Source of the DNA: Ornithodoros turicata
Taxonomy: Eukaryota > Arthropoda > Arachnida > Ixodida > Argasidae
Direction of reading: 5' to 3'
Assembly (NCBI RefSeq): GCF_037126465.1
Contig: NW_026999355.1
Span: forward strand, 1,426,001-1,490,000
Length of the DNA stretch: 64,000 nucleotides
Shown: piece by piece, positions 11,353 to 22,439 of the stretch
Position numbering within the stretch: position 1 is the stretch's first letter
Layout of the letters: each line of letters opens with the position of its first letter
Notes under the pieces: generated by a model
The model's database searches: none
What the model was told of the DNA's origin: nothing
What the model saw: the letters and a program-made list of their open reading frames with translations, nothing else
Made by a program: the position numbers and the translations under genes

Positions 11353-12915
11353 ATGGATCTGAACCAGCCAAGCTTTGTGCCATCCGTGCAGAGGTCCGGA
11401 AAGCCCGTACTGCAATACGACCGTCGCCGATGGCCAGGGTGCGTGCTGGAATTTTCCTACAAGTCATCAAACCCGAGGGACCCTTCTGTACAGTATTATC
11501 GCTGTACCTCCTGCTTTGTGCTGAGTGCAAAGCTTCGGAAAGACGGTGAGCGGTCGGCTGTAGCTCATCTGACACTGCGAAATGTCATCTTAGCTACCGA
11601 CCCGGATAATCCAACCACTGCCCACTCGTGCGATCCAACATCCTGGAAGCAGTCAGTTGCTGAAGTACTCTCGAAACGGTATATCTGTGAAGTACGGACT
11701 GAAATCCCGAGAACAAACAAGAGACCCCGTGATGCTTATAACACTGCTCTTTCGGCTGTAGACAGTCACTTCGACGGATACGACGATGACGTGCGAGTGG
11801 ACATAAAATGTCCTGCTCTGTCCTATAGTCGGAACATTCATACCCTGAGAAATGTGACAATTGGAAGTATCCCAAATGAGCTGCAGAAATCCATCACGAA
11901 CCAAAACTTCCTCAGGCACGAAGATTACACACCAGGAAAAGAAATGCTGGTATTTTTCACTGATGAAGATCTGCGGGTTATGCTAGCTGCACACTGCGTC
12001 CTAGGCGATGGCAACTTTGCGTATTCCCCACCGGAGTTTACCAATCCTGGACAGCTCTACACTCTGCATGTGATGGTCAACGGAGAGTCCCACCCAGTGG
12101 TGTATTGCCTAATGAAACGGCGCCACCAGCAGGCATATGAGGTACTTTTCCAAATCATAAAGAACACCGCGACCGCACTTTGTGGACATCTCGGGACGCT
12201 ACAGCATGCTGCAACCTGACTGTTTGACTTTGAGCTTGCTGCAATTCAGGCAGCTATTGCTGTGTTCAGTGTGGACCCTGTCCGACAACCTATCACAGTT
12301 CGTGGTTGTGCATTCCATTTTGCTAAGGCACTGAATGAAAAGAGAGACAGCCTTGGACTCCGAACACTGTCTCAAGCAAATTCAGATGTGAAGTTGTGGT
12401 TCTCACGCGTAGGGCATCCTTTGTTCGTGCCAGATGAATTCAGGTTGCACTACGTTAGTGACTTGATCAGGGCACCTCCCAGGTCCGGAAGGCCGTTGGC
12501 TGACGCTCAACTCAAATGCTTCTCTGCATACTTCCAGAACTTCTGGATTGATAATGAGAGCATTAATAGATTGTGGAGTCAGTTCGGTTAAGTTGGTCCT
12601 CGAACGGCAAATGTCGTTGAATGATGGCATAATGGACTGCGGGACCAGCTCTCCAACAGGCATCCGCAGCTCGGGGTGCTCATAGAATTCTTGAGGAAAC
12701 AGCAGCACTGCTCGGGATTGCGACTTCAGGCTCTTCAACGCGACCCCATGACTGTTGCAAGACCTTCCGACCAGCAGGTGGTACTACGGAACTTTGAGCT
12801 CGGACGTGAAATGGAGCTGTTCAGAGCCCATTATATGTACTACGCTGTCAATTTTCAGGACGTCACAAATCATGTTGATAGGATTCAAATGATCGGAGCA
12901 CTGCCGTCTTCCTGA
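11353..12915 (+). pseudogene. Mutator-like (MULE) transposase with FLYWCH-type N-terminus, three stops
   Basis: One reading frame runs from ATG 11353 to TGA 12913 and is broken only by stops at 12217 (TGA), 12589 (TAA) and 12622 (TGA). Residues about 25-95 look like a FLYWCH zinc-binding module (YYRCTSCF, later HLTLRNV and AHSCDP). The MULE catalytic region follows. LGDGNFAYSPP with QLYTLHVMVNGESHPVVYCL supplies the first Asp. FDFELAAIQAA, immediately after the first stop, supplies the second. GPRTANVVE, a stop, then WHNGL supplies the Glu of the family's NNxVEgWH motif, with its Gly codon mutated to TGA. About 520 codons is slightly short for the family. AATAAA at 12984 may be its polyadenylation signal. 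The enzyme would excise and integrate the host transposon; as it stands it cannot be made full length. Confidence 0.85.
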
Positions 12916-12982
12916 ATTGGTTTGCTGTTTTTGCGTATCCGTGCACACATGTGGCAGCTCATGATTTTCACATTGCACTGAG

Positions 12983-12989
12983 CAATAAA
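12983..12989 (+). promoter_or_regulatory. Possible poly(A) signal of the MULE gene
   Basis: GCAATAAAATATTTTTGTTGT lies about 70 bp after the terminal stop and is followed by a T/GT-rich stretch. Confidence 0.4.
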
Positions 12990-14012
12990 ATATTTTTGTT
13001 GTCAACAAGATAAGCCGAATTTGTGTGTATGTTTCTGCTTGGGGTGGTGTGCCACTTCCTTTGTATTTCACTGCTATATTTCCAATAGTTGATGGCCAGA
13101 TTGCGGATTTGCATGTTTTGTATATTTCGTTCTTGGATATGCACGGCCGAGGATCGCCGATAATATAAATATAATCACTGCATATAAATCTGCGGGCTGG
13201 TGGTGACGTCCTGAGGATGCAGTGCCAACGAACGGAAGCAGTCGAAGTGATGTTGGTGGTCCTTCAGGTGGAGCAGGGTCATCGATCTACGCCCCCATAA
13301 ATGTCTGGTTCAACACTGTGCACCCTATTATCCTCAGCTATCCAAACCCTGCTGACAATTTTACCTTTAACCCAATTTAAATTTACCCAATTCAGCTACA
13401 ATACAATTTTTGCTGTCTTCCGTTTAAATCTACCTGACCCCACTGCTGCAGAGCAGCTTTTTTGTTCAATCTGCGGCCACATGTTGAAACATTTCTATCG
13501 CAAACATCACAATTCCAGTGTTGAGTTTGTTCTACAGTTCAGAAAATTTGTCACATATTTCCGCTCTGGTAAATAAAGCTCCCTGACACAATTGTAAAAA
13601 AAACCTCTTGGACGAATTCAGTCTAGTGTTGAACAGGCACGGGCGACACTAACTCACAACACATGCACATTTGAGTACTAAGGCAAATCTCGTCGTTCGT
13701 GCCACAGCCCTTTGTTCTTGAGAGCTAGAATGCGTTCTAAATAAGCGCGGCGGTTATGCCTGTAATGCTTTGTCCTACACCGTCCCACACGATACATCTG
13801 CCAATCAAGTCCCTTTCACAGACAAGACACTGATGTAGTCGAAACATATTGTCAATTGACAAAAAGATATAATAATACATTTCACATGTCAGCTTATCGA
13901 ACCGGGGAAAGTGGGGAGATGTGCGTCCATCATACTTGACATACTCCCCGCCTTGGGAGCGGTCGCTTACTGGGTTAGTTAGGGAGCTAAAGTGGGTCGT
14001 GATAGTATTGTT
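12990..14012. other. Non-coding interior of the MULE-containing element
   Basis: No supported gene. The AT-rich stretch at 13330-13580 has a 91-codon frame without motifs and ends beside an AATAAA at 13574. Confidence 0.4.
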
Positions 14013-14165
14013 ATCCACCGTGCCCTCTCATCCACCGAGCTGGGTCATCCATCGGGTTAAGACATCCACAGAGCTGGAACATCCATGCCGTGCCATCTCA
14101 TCCACCGAGTTGTTTCATCCAATGTGCCATTTCATCCACCAGTATATGAGTTGGCACGGTAGATG
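14013..14165 (+). repeat. CATCCACCGTGCC minisatellite, right block
   Basis: About eight degenerate units (CATCCACCGAGCTGG, CATCCAATGTGCC and similar) related to the block at 10160-10395 and in the same orientation. Confidence 0.75.
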
Positions 14166-14458
14166 AGGTAACACGGAATCCAGCGATCATTGTACAGGAG
14201 TGAATTCACTTCGTTTTCCTTTTATTTCCTTGCACCCATATATTTTGCAAGAATACGAGTAGAACGGGTAAATGTGAACAGCATTCGCTACGCACTGTAG
14301 CTCTCATCATTTTGAAACCAAACCACTTAACATGTGTTCATAGGCCTTCACTAAATAGGTGAGCCGATAACGACTCAAAATAAAATAAAATAAAATAATC
14401 ATTCCAGCATCGCTGGCTGCAAGTTTGGGTACCCAACAGACCAGTGCGCTCCCATCAA

Positions 14459-14847
14459 CACGCCTTGGGCTGGCCTTACACACCCGAAGCCTATTTGAAT
14501 ACATTCTGCTGCCGCTGGGATTTATCGCGAGGGTACTACAATGTCAGCTCTGTTGCTGTTTAAGTGATAAAACAATGTGCCTGAACCGCTCCCCACGCGA
14601 GCCGCACGCTGGCCCGTTCTCTCGGTTTGGACATGTGACGCGCGCGATTTCCCGTGCGAGCGCAACGCGGGCCCGTTCTCGCGGTTTGGACGCGCGCGAT
14701 CCGTTACCCCGAGTAAGCGCACTGTTTTACCACTTAAACAGCAACAGAGCTGATGTTGTAGTACCCTCGCGATAACTCTTTTATTCCAGCGACAGCAGAG
14801 TGTATTCAAAAAGGCTTCGGGTGTGTGTAAGGCCAGCCCAAGGCGTG
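14459..14847. mobile_element. 389-bp foldback miniature element
   Basis: The ~118-bp end arms are inverted repeats of each other. CACGCCTTGGGCTGGCC at 14459 is mirrored at 14831-14847, and TTGCTGTTTAAGTG near 14552 by CACTTAAACAGCAA near 14733. The loop holds GGCCCGTTCT plus CGCGGTTTGGAC-type repeats. It abuts the inner end of the right inverted arm. Confidence 0.8.
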
Positions 14848-16791
14848 AACCTATTGTTTTGCGTTCGCATACATGTGTGTGCCTTCTTTTGACGATGGTA
14901 GGATAATTATTGACCTGAGGAATAATATGGATTTATGTGGCTGTGAAAATTGACTTTGTGTTTGTGAGTGTGAAAATGTGAGTGCTTGTCTGTGTGTGTG
15001 CGCGCGCGCGCTTTTCTGAACCAGGGACCCCACTTCACAAGTAAGTGCTATGTGTTTGCCTTTTCGTGTGACACGAGTGATACATTTATGTACTACTGCG
15101 TGAAATAGTGGTTTAAAAAATAAGGGTAGTCGCGTTTGCATTGCTATCTGTAGGATAGGACGAGCGTTTTTAATGGAATTGCCTCGCGAACCTGGTGAAG
15201 TCTTTGTTTTGGGCAGGGTATTTTATGAGTGCCCGACGCCGGTCCTGTTGTTGTTTGGTTGGTGTCTATGACGTTGGTAGCGCTGTTCAGGCTTTGTTTT
15301 CCTTGCAAAAATTCAGACTTTATGGTAATAAGCTGTCCGAGTAGAAGTGACTTTCCCTGCTCGCTTAAGATAAATTGTGTGTCCTTTTTCTGTGCTTTTT
15401 TCACGCAGGGACAATGCAATTCAGTATTTAGCATTATGCAACAATTATCTGATAGCAGAAATGGGTGTCTTTGTGACAGTTTATTAGCGTGTGCCTCGTT
15501 ATTTTATTTTTTTTTTTCTCTTACAGCTATGCGAGCAAAAGTGCGTGTAATTTTTCGCTGCTCTTTACTTATTTTCTCTACTTTTACGCAGAAGAAAGCC
15601 TCCTGGTAAAAGCTGAATAGTGTTCTATCAGTGGAAGTGAGGTTGTTTGTTTGATTTTGTTGGGTGCTCGATATGGACACGCAGGGACAATGCAGCTGTG
15701 TGTATCGCATTATGCAATAATTTTCTGATAGCAGAAATGAGTGTCTTTTTCTCAGTTGATTAGCGTGCGCTATACTTACAGCTATTGGAGCACAAGTGCG
15801 TGCAGTATGTATGTGTGTGTGCTTTTTTTCCTGATTTCTGACGTCATCATGGCATTTCTGAACTTGTTGGGCAGTGTTGCAGTTTTACCCGCGGCTAGTA
15901 TCTTGTTGGTGTCATGTTGTGCTAGCCGTTGAGTTTCGTTGTGATTCTCCGATTATTCCTGAGCGGTTCGACTTAAGCCTTTTCCCTGCTCACTTAAGGA
16001 AATTTGTGTATCCCTGTCCTGTGCCTTCTTTACGCAAGGGCAATGCGGCTGTGTATGTGGCATTATGAAAGAATTATCTGGTGGCAGAAATGGGTGTCTT
16101 TTTCTCAGTTTACTAGAGTGCGCTACGGTTTCTTGCAGTTACAGCTATTGGAGCACAAATGCGTGTAATTTTTCGGTGTGCTTTTCTCCTTTCACTGCTT
16201 TTACTCAGAATGTAAATGAGGGGGAAACAGTCAGCATCCAGGTAGAGCAGAAGAAAGCCGCTTGGCAAAGGAGAGTTCATGATAATAGAATTTGTTTGTT
16301 TTTTGTTATATGTCGTTGAGTGTCAGTATTCACTTTGCTCGATATGTTGATGGAGTAAGCTGTTTGCATTTATAGGTATTTGTGCAGAAATGCTGGTATC
16401 TGAGCACGGAATAGAAATTCCTATAAAGCACGTCTCCTTGTGCATTCATGAGCTGATGTCTGTGTGTGCATGCTTTTTTTCTTGATTTGTGACGTCATCG
16501 TGGCATGTCTGAACTTGTTTAGCAGTGTTGCAATTTTACCCACCGCTAGTATCTTGTTGTCGTTTTGTGTTAGCCGCGTAGCGATGTGCGGTGGCTCTGC
16601 TATTATTCCTCAGGTCATAAGCCCTTTCCCTGCTCACTTAAGGGAATTTGTGTATCCTTGTCCTGTGCTTTCTTTACGCCAGGGTAATGTGGCTGTGTAT
16701 GTGGCATTATGGCAAGAATTATCTGGTGGAAGAAATGGGTGTCTTTTTCTCAGTTTATTAGCGTGCGCTATGTAAGAATGAATATCATTAA
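14848..16791 (-). repeat. Right inverted arm
   Basis: Reverse complement of 7726-10077, lacking about 408 bp that corresponds to roughly 8850-9262 of the left arm; the junction lies near 15674. Otherwise the two arms stay closely alignable, including a shared 125-codon frame, which suggests recent insertion or gene conversion. Confidence 0.85.
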
Positions 16792-18056
16792 GAGTCGGAC
16801 AAAGGAAGTAATCTTGCGATTCAATAAGTAATAGGAGCCTTTGTCTTTGCCGCTGCCTTCTTCAGACAGGATGTGATGACGTCGCGCAGTGTTTCAGGTG
16901 TTTGTAGCAATCCATTGACCATTACTGGAAAAAGGTGTACCAATAAAAAAAATGGAGGATGGTGTGCATTGTCCTGGAGGGATTTACGATGAGCACTGTT
17001 CTTCGAATAAGAGGAATCTGTGTGCTTAGAAATAGTTTGATGTTGGTTTTCTGCTTTGTTCAAGTGTTTCTCTTCGCTTTTTTCCTCCTTGTTGTCTGAC
17101 AAACATGCGCTGACATGCCCTGCTGTCATGCTTTCCTTCTACATGTAGTTTTTTTGCTTTTTGACTAGGAACATTCTCTTGTGGTGAGCATTCTCGTCTT
17201 GTCGATAGTGCTGCCTTGAGCGGGAGTAGAGCTGTTCCTAATAATTTTGCTATTCGTTTAGTTCAGAGAGTAGCCGCAAGGGGAACATCAGGTGTGTGGC
17301 TTTATTCAGGAGGAACAAAGCGTCATTATTCAGTTATCTGCCTGGCTCTCGGATGGGATGGACATGTCTCGATTAGCTCATTGTATGTAGCCATTGGTGG
17401 TGTTACGATATTTTGTTCTTTTGCGAGTCTCATTTAGTAAGACTTTTGGAATCAAATGCTTAATTCCAACAATCACCTCTCACATTTTCTATTTCCTATG
17501 CAATCGTTACAGTAGAATAAAGGAAATAATCTTGGGAAAGTGATTCAATAAGTAACAGGTCCACTGTCTACAGCGCACGCGTCCTTGAGCCACGTAGCTG
17601 CATGCTTGGGTCATGCTGCAGCTCTATTGTTTCAGGTGGTCCTTGTCCAGTTGAGCATTAGTGGAAAAAAAACAGTGCAGCCCTGAGACAATAGGCTGAC
17701 GTCACGACCAATGAGCAAGGCCGCAAGGGGCGCAAGGATTCACTTCTCTCTTGGACATTGGCAGGTGTGGACGCGTTAATTCTGTTCCTAGCAATTGTAT
17801 TGGCAGTTAGTGGAAAAGCGTAGCCTCGGTGGGATTCAGTTTACCTCTGACGGGGTACGAATCATCACTGGTAAATGGTGTGTGCTTCCGTGAACCGATG
17901 TACAGTGAGGACTTTATGAATAAGTGGAGTGTGTGTGTGTGTTTGCCACTTTGTTTAAGTGTTTTTCTGTGGTTGCTTTCCTTTGTTGTCTAGCAGTCGT
18001 GCAATTTTTCTACTCGTGACAGGGCTCCTGACGTGCCCAGGCCTGCATGTGTAGAG

Positions 18057-18993
18057 GGACACCACCTCCTCTACATTTCCTCCACACCTCCCAACTTGCG
18101 GAACATGCGGATAAGATCATGGAGGTGGCAGTTCCGGCTATCTCAACGGTCCAGCTTTCCGAAGCCTCTCCCATGAAGGACTCGACTGCTGAAACCATTG
18201 CGCACACGTTCCTGTCCACCTGGATTTCGCGCTTCGGCGTCCCAGAGGAAGTCGTCACAGACAGGGGACCACGGTTTGAGAGCCACCTCTTCGTAGCTTT
18301 CCTGCCCCTCCTCGGGACCGAGCGCATTCGCACTTCCGCCTACCACCCGGCGTGCAACGGCCTGGTGGAGCGTTTCCATCGTCACCTCAAGCAAGCCATT
18401 ATGGCACACGGTGACCGTGTGAGCTGGTCGGATCACTTCCCGTCCATCCTATTGGGCATCCGCGCGGCAGCTAAAGTAGATCTTGGCTGTTCGTCAGCGG
18501 AGCTGGTATATGGAACCCCACTCCGCCTGCCCGCCGACATCTTTGTACCTTCATCCGTCCCCTGCACGGACCAGCCTGCTTACCTCGCCCGCCTCAGACA
18601 AGCTTTTGCTACGCTTCAGTTTACTCCGACCCGAGCGGTAGCATCATCACCTCCCTTCGTCCCGTTGGAATTGTGCACAACGTCCCACGTTTTCCTCCGG
18701 ACGGATCGCCTTCGTCGCGCACTCGAGCCTCCGTATTCCGGGCGTTACAAGGTTCTGCGCCGTTCCCCCAAGACTTTTGTCACGATGTCCACGGCCAGCC
18801 GCAATCTGTCTCCATCGACAGGCTCAAGCCTGCCTTCATTGACAACGCTCCTCCCGTTTCCTCCCTCTCCGGACAAGCCTTTCCAGCACCTCCTACGCCA
18901 GTACATGTGAAACACGTCACCTGGAATGACTGCGTACCCCTAGCGCCCCCTCATCTGATCAACGCTAACCTTCCCGTACCGTCAGCACACTGA
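18057..18993 (+). pseudogene. Gag remnant fused to gypsy integrase, frameshifted
   Basis: The frame opens with a short stretch resembling the end of gypsy capsid (QLAEHADKIMEVAVP). It then passes directly into integrase core at about 18160 (PMKDSTAETIAHTFLS, WISRFGVPEEVVTDRGPRFES). The second catalytic Asp is in TDRG and the Glu in GLVERFHRHLK; protease, reverse transcriptase and RNase H are absent. The C-terminal GPY/F-like region (PPYSGRYKVLRR) shifts frame near 18780 and continues as HDVHGQPQSVSIDRLKPAF up to the purine tract. Integrase normally joins retroviral-type cDNA to the genome; this copy lacks everything else needed and is a deletion derivative. Confidence 0.8.
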
Positions 18994-19006
18994 GAGGGGG
19001 GGCAGC

Positions 19007-19156
19007 TGTGGTGACTGCCGACGACGAAGCCGGTCAGCTGGCGCCGCCCACGCGTCGCGCCTCAGCGCGAGGCAGTGCAGAACAAATCATTCCTTCGTTT
19101 TTGGGCTCGCTGGCCGGACGTGTCTCTTTTATCTCTAGCTGGGATAGTTTCCCACA
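19007..19156 (+). repeat. 3' LTR (150 bp) of the gypsy derivative
   Basis: Starts TGTGGTGACTGCCGACG directly after the polypurine tract and ends AGTTTCCCACA. The terminal TGTGG/CCACA are inverted repeats, as expected of an LTR. Confidence 0.7.
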
Positions 19157-20769
19157 CATGCTTTCCTTTGTTTATGCTCTGTATTTTTTCTTTTTTGACA
19201 AGAAAGATTCTTGTTGATCATTCTTGTCTTGCCGATGACGATAGTGTTTCCACACCCTTGATCTGGACGTGAGTAGCACTGCCACGATTCTTAATAATTT
19301 TTCGATTAAAGTAGTTCGTAAATCAACCGCAAAAGGGATAGACGTGTGACTTTATTCAGGGGGAAGAAAGCATCATTATTTAGTTCTCTGCCTGACTCTT
19401 AGATGGAACAGACACATGGCTCTACGCTCCTTGTTAACCATGCGCTGTGTTGATCTTTTGTGTACCTAGTCCACGTTAATGGTGTTAGGATATTTTGTTC
19501 TTTTGTGAGTCGCATTTACTAAGTAATTGGGATAAGAATGCTTGCTATGATCAGTTTTCATGCATGGTGCTCTTCTGCAGTAGGTTTTCTATGCAACCGT
19601 TATAGCAGAATAAAGGAAATAATCTTGGGATAGTGATTCAATAAATAAGAGGTCCCCTGTCTAGCACGTACGCGTCCTTGAGCCACGCAGGTGCATGCAT
19701 GCATGGGTGATGACGTCATGCTGCGGCTCTACTGTTTCAGGTGGACCTTGTCCAGTTGAGCATTAGTGGAAAAAAACAGTGTAGCCCTGAGACAATAGGA
19801 TGACGTCATGACCAATGAGCAAAGCCTGCAGAGGGCGCAAGGATTCATTTCTCTCTTGGACACTGGCGGATGTGTACGCGCTAATTCTGTTCCTAGCAAC
19901 TGCGTCGGCCGTTAGTGGAAGAGCGTAGCTTCAGTAGGGTTTCGTTTGCCTCTGATGTGGTATGGGTGTGTGGTTCGTCACTGGTGAATGGTGGATTTTG
20001 TGTCGAGGGGATTTACAATGAGGGAATGCAGTGTAAGTGTCCGATGATGGTGAGTGTCTTTTGTCACTCTGTAGCCCAGCGCTCGTGCGATTTGTCCTGA
20101 CATGCCCCGACCTGCATGCTTTCCTTTGTTGATGCTCTGTATTTTTCTTTTTTGACAAGAAAGATTCTTGTTGGTCATTCTTGTCTTGACGATGACGCTA
20201 GTGCTGCCCTGAATGGGAATAGTGCTAGAACAATTCTTAATAATTTTGCGATTAAATTAGTTCAAAAGTAACTGCAAGAGGGACAGATGCATGTCTTTAT
20301 TGAGGAGTAAAAAGCATTACGATTCAGTTCTGTGCCTGGCTGTCGGATAGAAAGGTCGTATCGTTCTGTGCTCCTTGTGACTCCTGTTGTGGTGGGCTGA
20401 GTTTTGTGTAACTAATTCTTTCGCCAACTTTGTCCCCCTCTTTTGCGATTTTCATGCCCGTGCATGCCGGGTGCTGGTTGCTGTTGTCCAGGCATCCCCG
20501 CCATTTTCTATCTTCTTCTGCCTTGGGAACGAGAGTAGCGCTGTCGTGATTCTTAATAATTTTGTCATGAAATTAGTTTAGAAAGTAACCGCTAGGAGTG
20601 CTGCTGATGCGTGACTTTATAGAGGAGAAAAAAGCACTACCATTCAGTTCTGTGCCTGGCTGTCGGATGGAGCAGTCGCATTGGTCTGCGCTCCCTGTGA
20701 CTGCTGTTGTGGTGGGCTGCTTTGCTTCTGTGCCTGATTCTTTTTGTTGATAGCTATTTATGGTTAGCA

Positions 20770-21230
20770 TATTTACTCTTGCATTTCCCAGCCTCTGTAT
20801 TATGAGTGTTTTTCTCTTTGCATGTCCAGAGCTGTCCTAACATGCCCAGACATGCCATGATGATGTCACAGCTGACGTCACAGAATGTCCAGAACTGGTG
20901 GTCGCAGCTGAAGATGCTTTCCAACCTGCCTCTGTGCTTCGTCGGCCAGCGATGGTCAGCGGCGGTTCCGGACCGCTTTCTTCAAGATGTCGTCGTTGGT
21001 CTTCGACTAAACTCCTTCTCTCCACTCTATTTCTGTCTTTTTATTTTATTTTCTACCCATTTTTTATTTTTTATCAGCTCAAGTAGCCGGCAACTCACAC
21101 TGTGGTCTGGACACGTCTTAGATGCTCCCCAATTAGTGTAATGACTCACTGAATGATCCTAATTACTGTGGGGTCCCAATTAACTCTAATTGCTAATTAA
21201 TGGCGTCCAGGCCTCTGTGTGAGTTTCCGA
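20770..21230. other. No supported gene
   Basis: Mixed sequence with repeated TGACGTCA-like palindromes near 20865-20880 and an AT-rich stretch (TTAATTAATGG-type) near 21160-21200. Confidence 0.4.
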
Positions 21231-21234
21231 TACT

Positions 21235-21745
21235 TGAGCTGATCATATACTACTTACTACTACCTTGTGGATTTTGGGCAGTAAATAGAAACTACCTGCG
21301 CCAGTGTTTGATGGGGTGAGATATCTGAGGTCATCATGTGTGATGAGCTTTCTCTGGTGAAGATCCTGTATGGTATGGGTTATAAGCTCAGTGTACTCCT
21401 CTGTTGGATCATGGTCCAGTTTGAGGTAGTGTTGCGTATTGCTGAGTTGCCTGTGAGCCTCAGAAATATATTTATCTGTGGGCCAGATGACGATACTCCC
21501 CCTTTATCTGCGGGCTTGATAATGATGTCATCTTTGTCAGCTAGCGCTTTGATGATGTCACGCTGTGTTTTAGTGAGGTTTTGACCACGCGAGCTTTGGG
21601 AAATTCCGCGAAGAATGTCGTTGCTTACTTGTTTAATGTACAGGTCTAGTGCGGGTTCTCGGCCGTGATTTGGTGTCCAGGTTGACGGTAGTCGGAGGTC
21701 GTTGTTGTTTTCTTGTGCTGTGTCAGCGAAAAATTCTCAAAGGCG
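21235..21745 (-). pseudogene. Penelope-like element reverse-transcriptase fragment
   Basis: Read on the minus strand in two frames, this encodes hallmarks of the Penelope-like RT N-terminus: [17 protein letters not shown], then LTKTQRDIIKALADKD, then IIIKPADKGG. After a one-base shift it continues toward EEYTELITHTIQDLHQRKL and ends with FYLLPKIHK. The KPADKGG and LPKIHK motifs are characteristic of that family. The palm domain and its catalytic YxDD are absent. It directly abuts, in opposite orientation, the gypsy RNase H fragment. Confidence 0.75.
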
Positions 21746-21749
21746 TAGT

Positions 21750-22070
21750 CGTCTAGTTCACTATGACCCCGACAAAGAACTTATTTTGGAATGTGATGCG
21801 TCCTCAGAGGGTTTAGGAGCTATGCTCTCACACCTCATAGATGGAGTGGAACGACCAGTGGCTTTTCGTTCAAGAACCCTCAACATTGCCGAGAGAAACT
21901 ACTCTCAACTGGAACGAGAAGCTTTGGCTCTGGTGTTCGCAGTCACAAAGCTGCGAGACTACTTACTAGGACGATCGTTTATTTTAAAAACTGACCATGA
22001 TCGCCTAGTGAAAAGAGAAGTTCCGGCTGCAGCAGCTGCACGCATCCAGAGGATTTTAGGAGCCCATAGG
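21750..22070 (+). pseudogene. Ty3/gypsy RNase H fragment
   Basis: [20 protein letters not shown], then [29 protein letters not shown] and LKTDH match gypsy RNase H, with catalytic Asp in CDAS, Glu in QLEREA and Asp in KTDH. The frame ends within AAAARIQR, where a 246-bp LTR-like sequence begins, and integrase resumes beyond it. It would degrade the RNA strand during reverse transcription; here it is a fragment. Confidence 0.8.
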
Positions 22071-22071
22071 T

Positions 22072-22317
22072 TGTGGGGGAAAAGAGGACGAAGAAGTTGG
22101 GAGGTTGGAGGACGACGAGGAGGTTAAAGACAGTGTGGGTAAAAAGGAGGACGACGAAGGGTTTAGGACGCAGTGTGGACGTGGAAGCACACGGTAACGG
22201 ACCTTGAGAGTGTGGACGCGGAAGCGGAGAAGAAAAGAGACTGTAAGATGTAAGTCATTAAAATAGCTGTTGCTTAGTATATCTTGTGTTTGCATTTGTG
22301 TCTCGCCTTCCACAGGG
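22072..22317 (+). repeat. LTR-like insertion within the gypsy pol region
   Basis: Begins TGTGGGGGAAAAGAGG and ends CTCGCCTTCCACA, so it has TG...CA ends with a short inverted repeat. It separates RNase H from integrase of the surrounding gypsy copy. The following ~120 bp (GGGATCGAATGGACGGGC onward) may belong to the same insertion. No clean target duplication was found. Confidence 0.4.
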
Positions 22318-22439
22318 ATCGAATGGACGGGCTTTGCCCCCGAGAGTGGGAATAGGCTCCCACAAGGTACAAGATTCAGTACAAGCCGAGACAACAAAAT
22401 GGAAATGCAGGTGCCCCAAGCCGGCTGCCAACAAGGTCA

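Larger units (their letters stand above)
7726..16791. mobile_element. ~9 kb DNA element with ~2 kb inverted arms around a MULE transposase
   Basis: The sequence from 7726 inward is repeated in inverted orientation ending at 16791. TTAATGATATTCATTCTTAC at the left end is matched by its reverse complement at the right. The arms are 2352 bp (left) and 1944 bp (right). The centre holds a Mutator-like transposase pseudogene. Long terminal inverted repeats are known for MULE and foldback elements. AGAGTC lies just outside both ends (7717 and 16791), which may be the remains of a target duplication but is not exact. Alternatively the MULE is nested in an unrelated foldback element. Confidence 0.7.
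18050..19156 (+). mobile_element. Internally deleted Ty3/gypsy LTR retrotransposon
   Basis: An 1107-bp insertion flanked by CATG (18046-18049 and 19157-19160) inside one tandem-repeat unit. The uninterrupted sister unit at 20101-20130 reads straight through CTGCATGCTTTCC and so gives the empty site. The right end is a 150-bp LTR (19007-19156) with TGTGG/CCACA ends, preceded by a purine tract AGAGGGGGGG. The left end retains only TGT of an LTR before running into gag-like sequence. Confidence 0.75.
16799..20760 (+). repeat. Tandem ~0.7 kb repeats, three to four diverged copies
   Basis: AAAGGAAATAATCTTG with ATTCAATAA recurs at about 16799, 17519 and 19612. GATTCTTAATAATTTT-type boxes, followed by a GACTTTATTCAGGAGGAA-like box, recur near 17237, 19287, 20242 and 20548. 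Copy 2 is lengthened by a retroelement insertion (18050-19156). The last two half-copies (20160-20410 and 20480-20720) are closer together, so the array has rearranged. Confidence 0.75.

Noticed and set aside
7717..16796. AGAGTC as a proven target duplication of the 9 kb element
   Set aside because: Only six bases agree and they overlap the uncertain arm ends.
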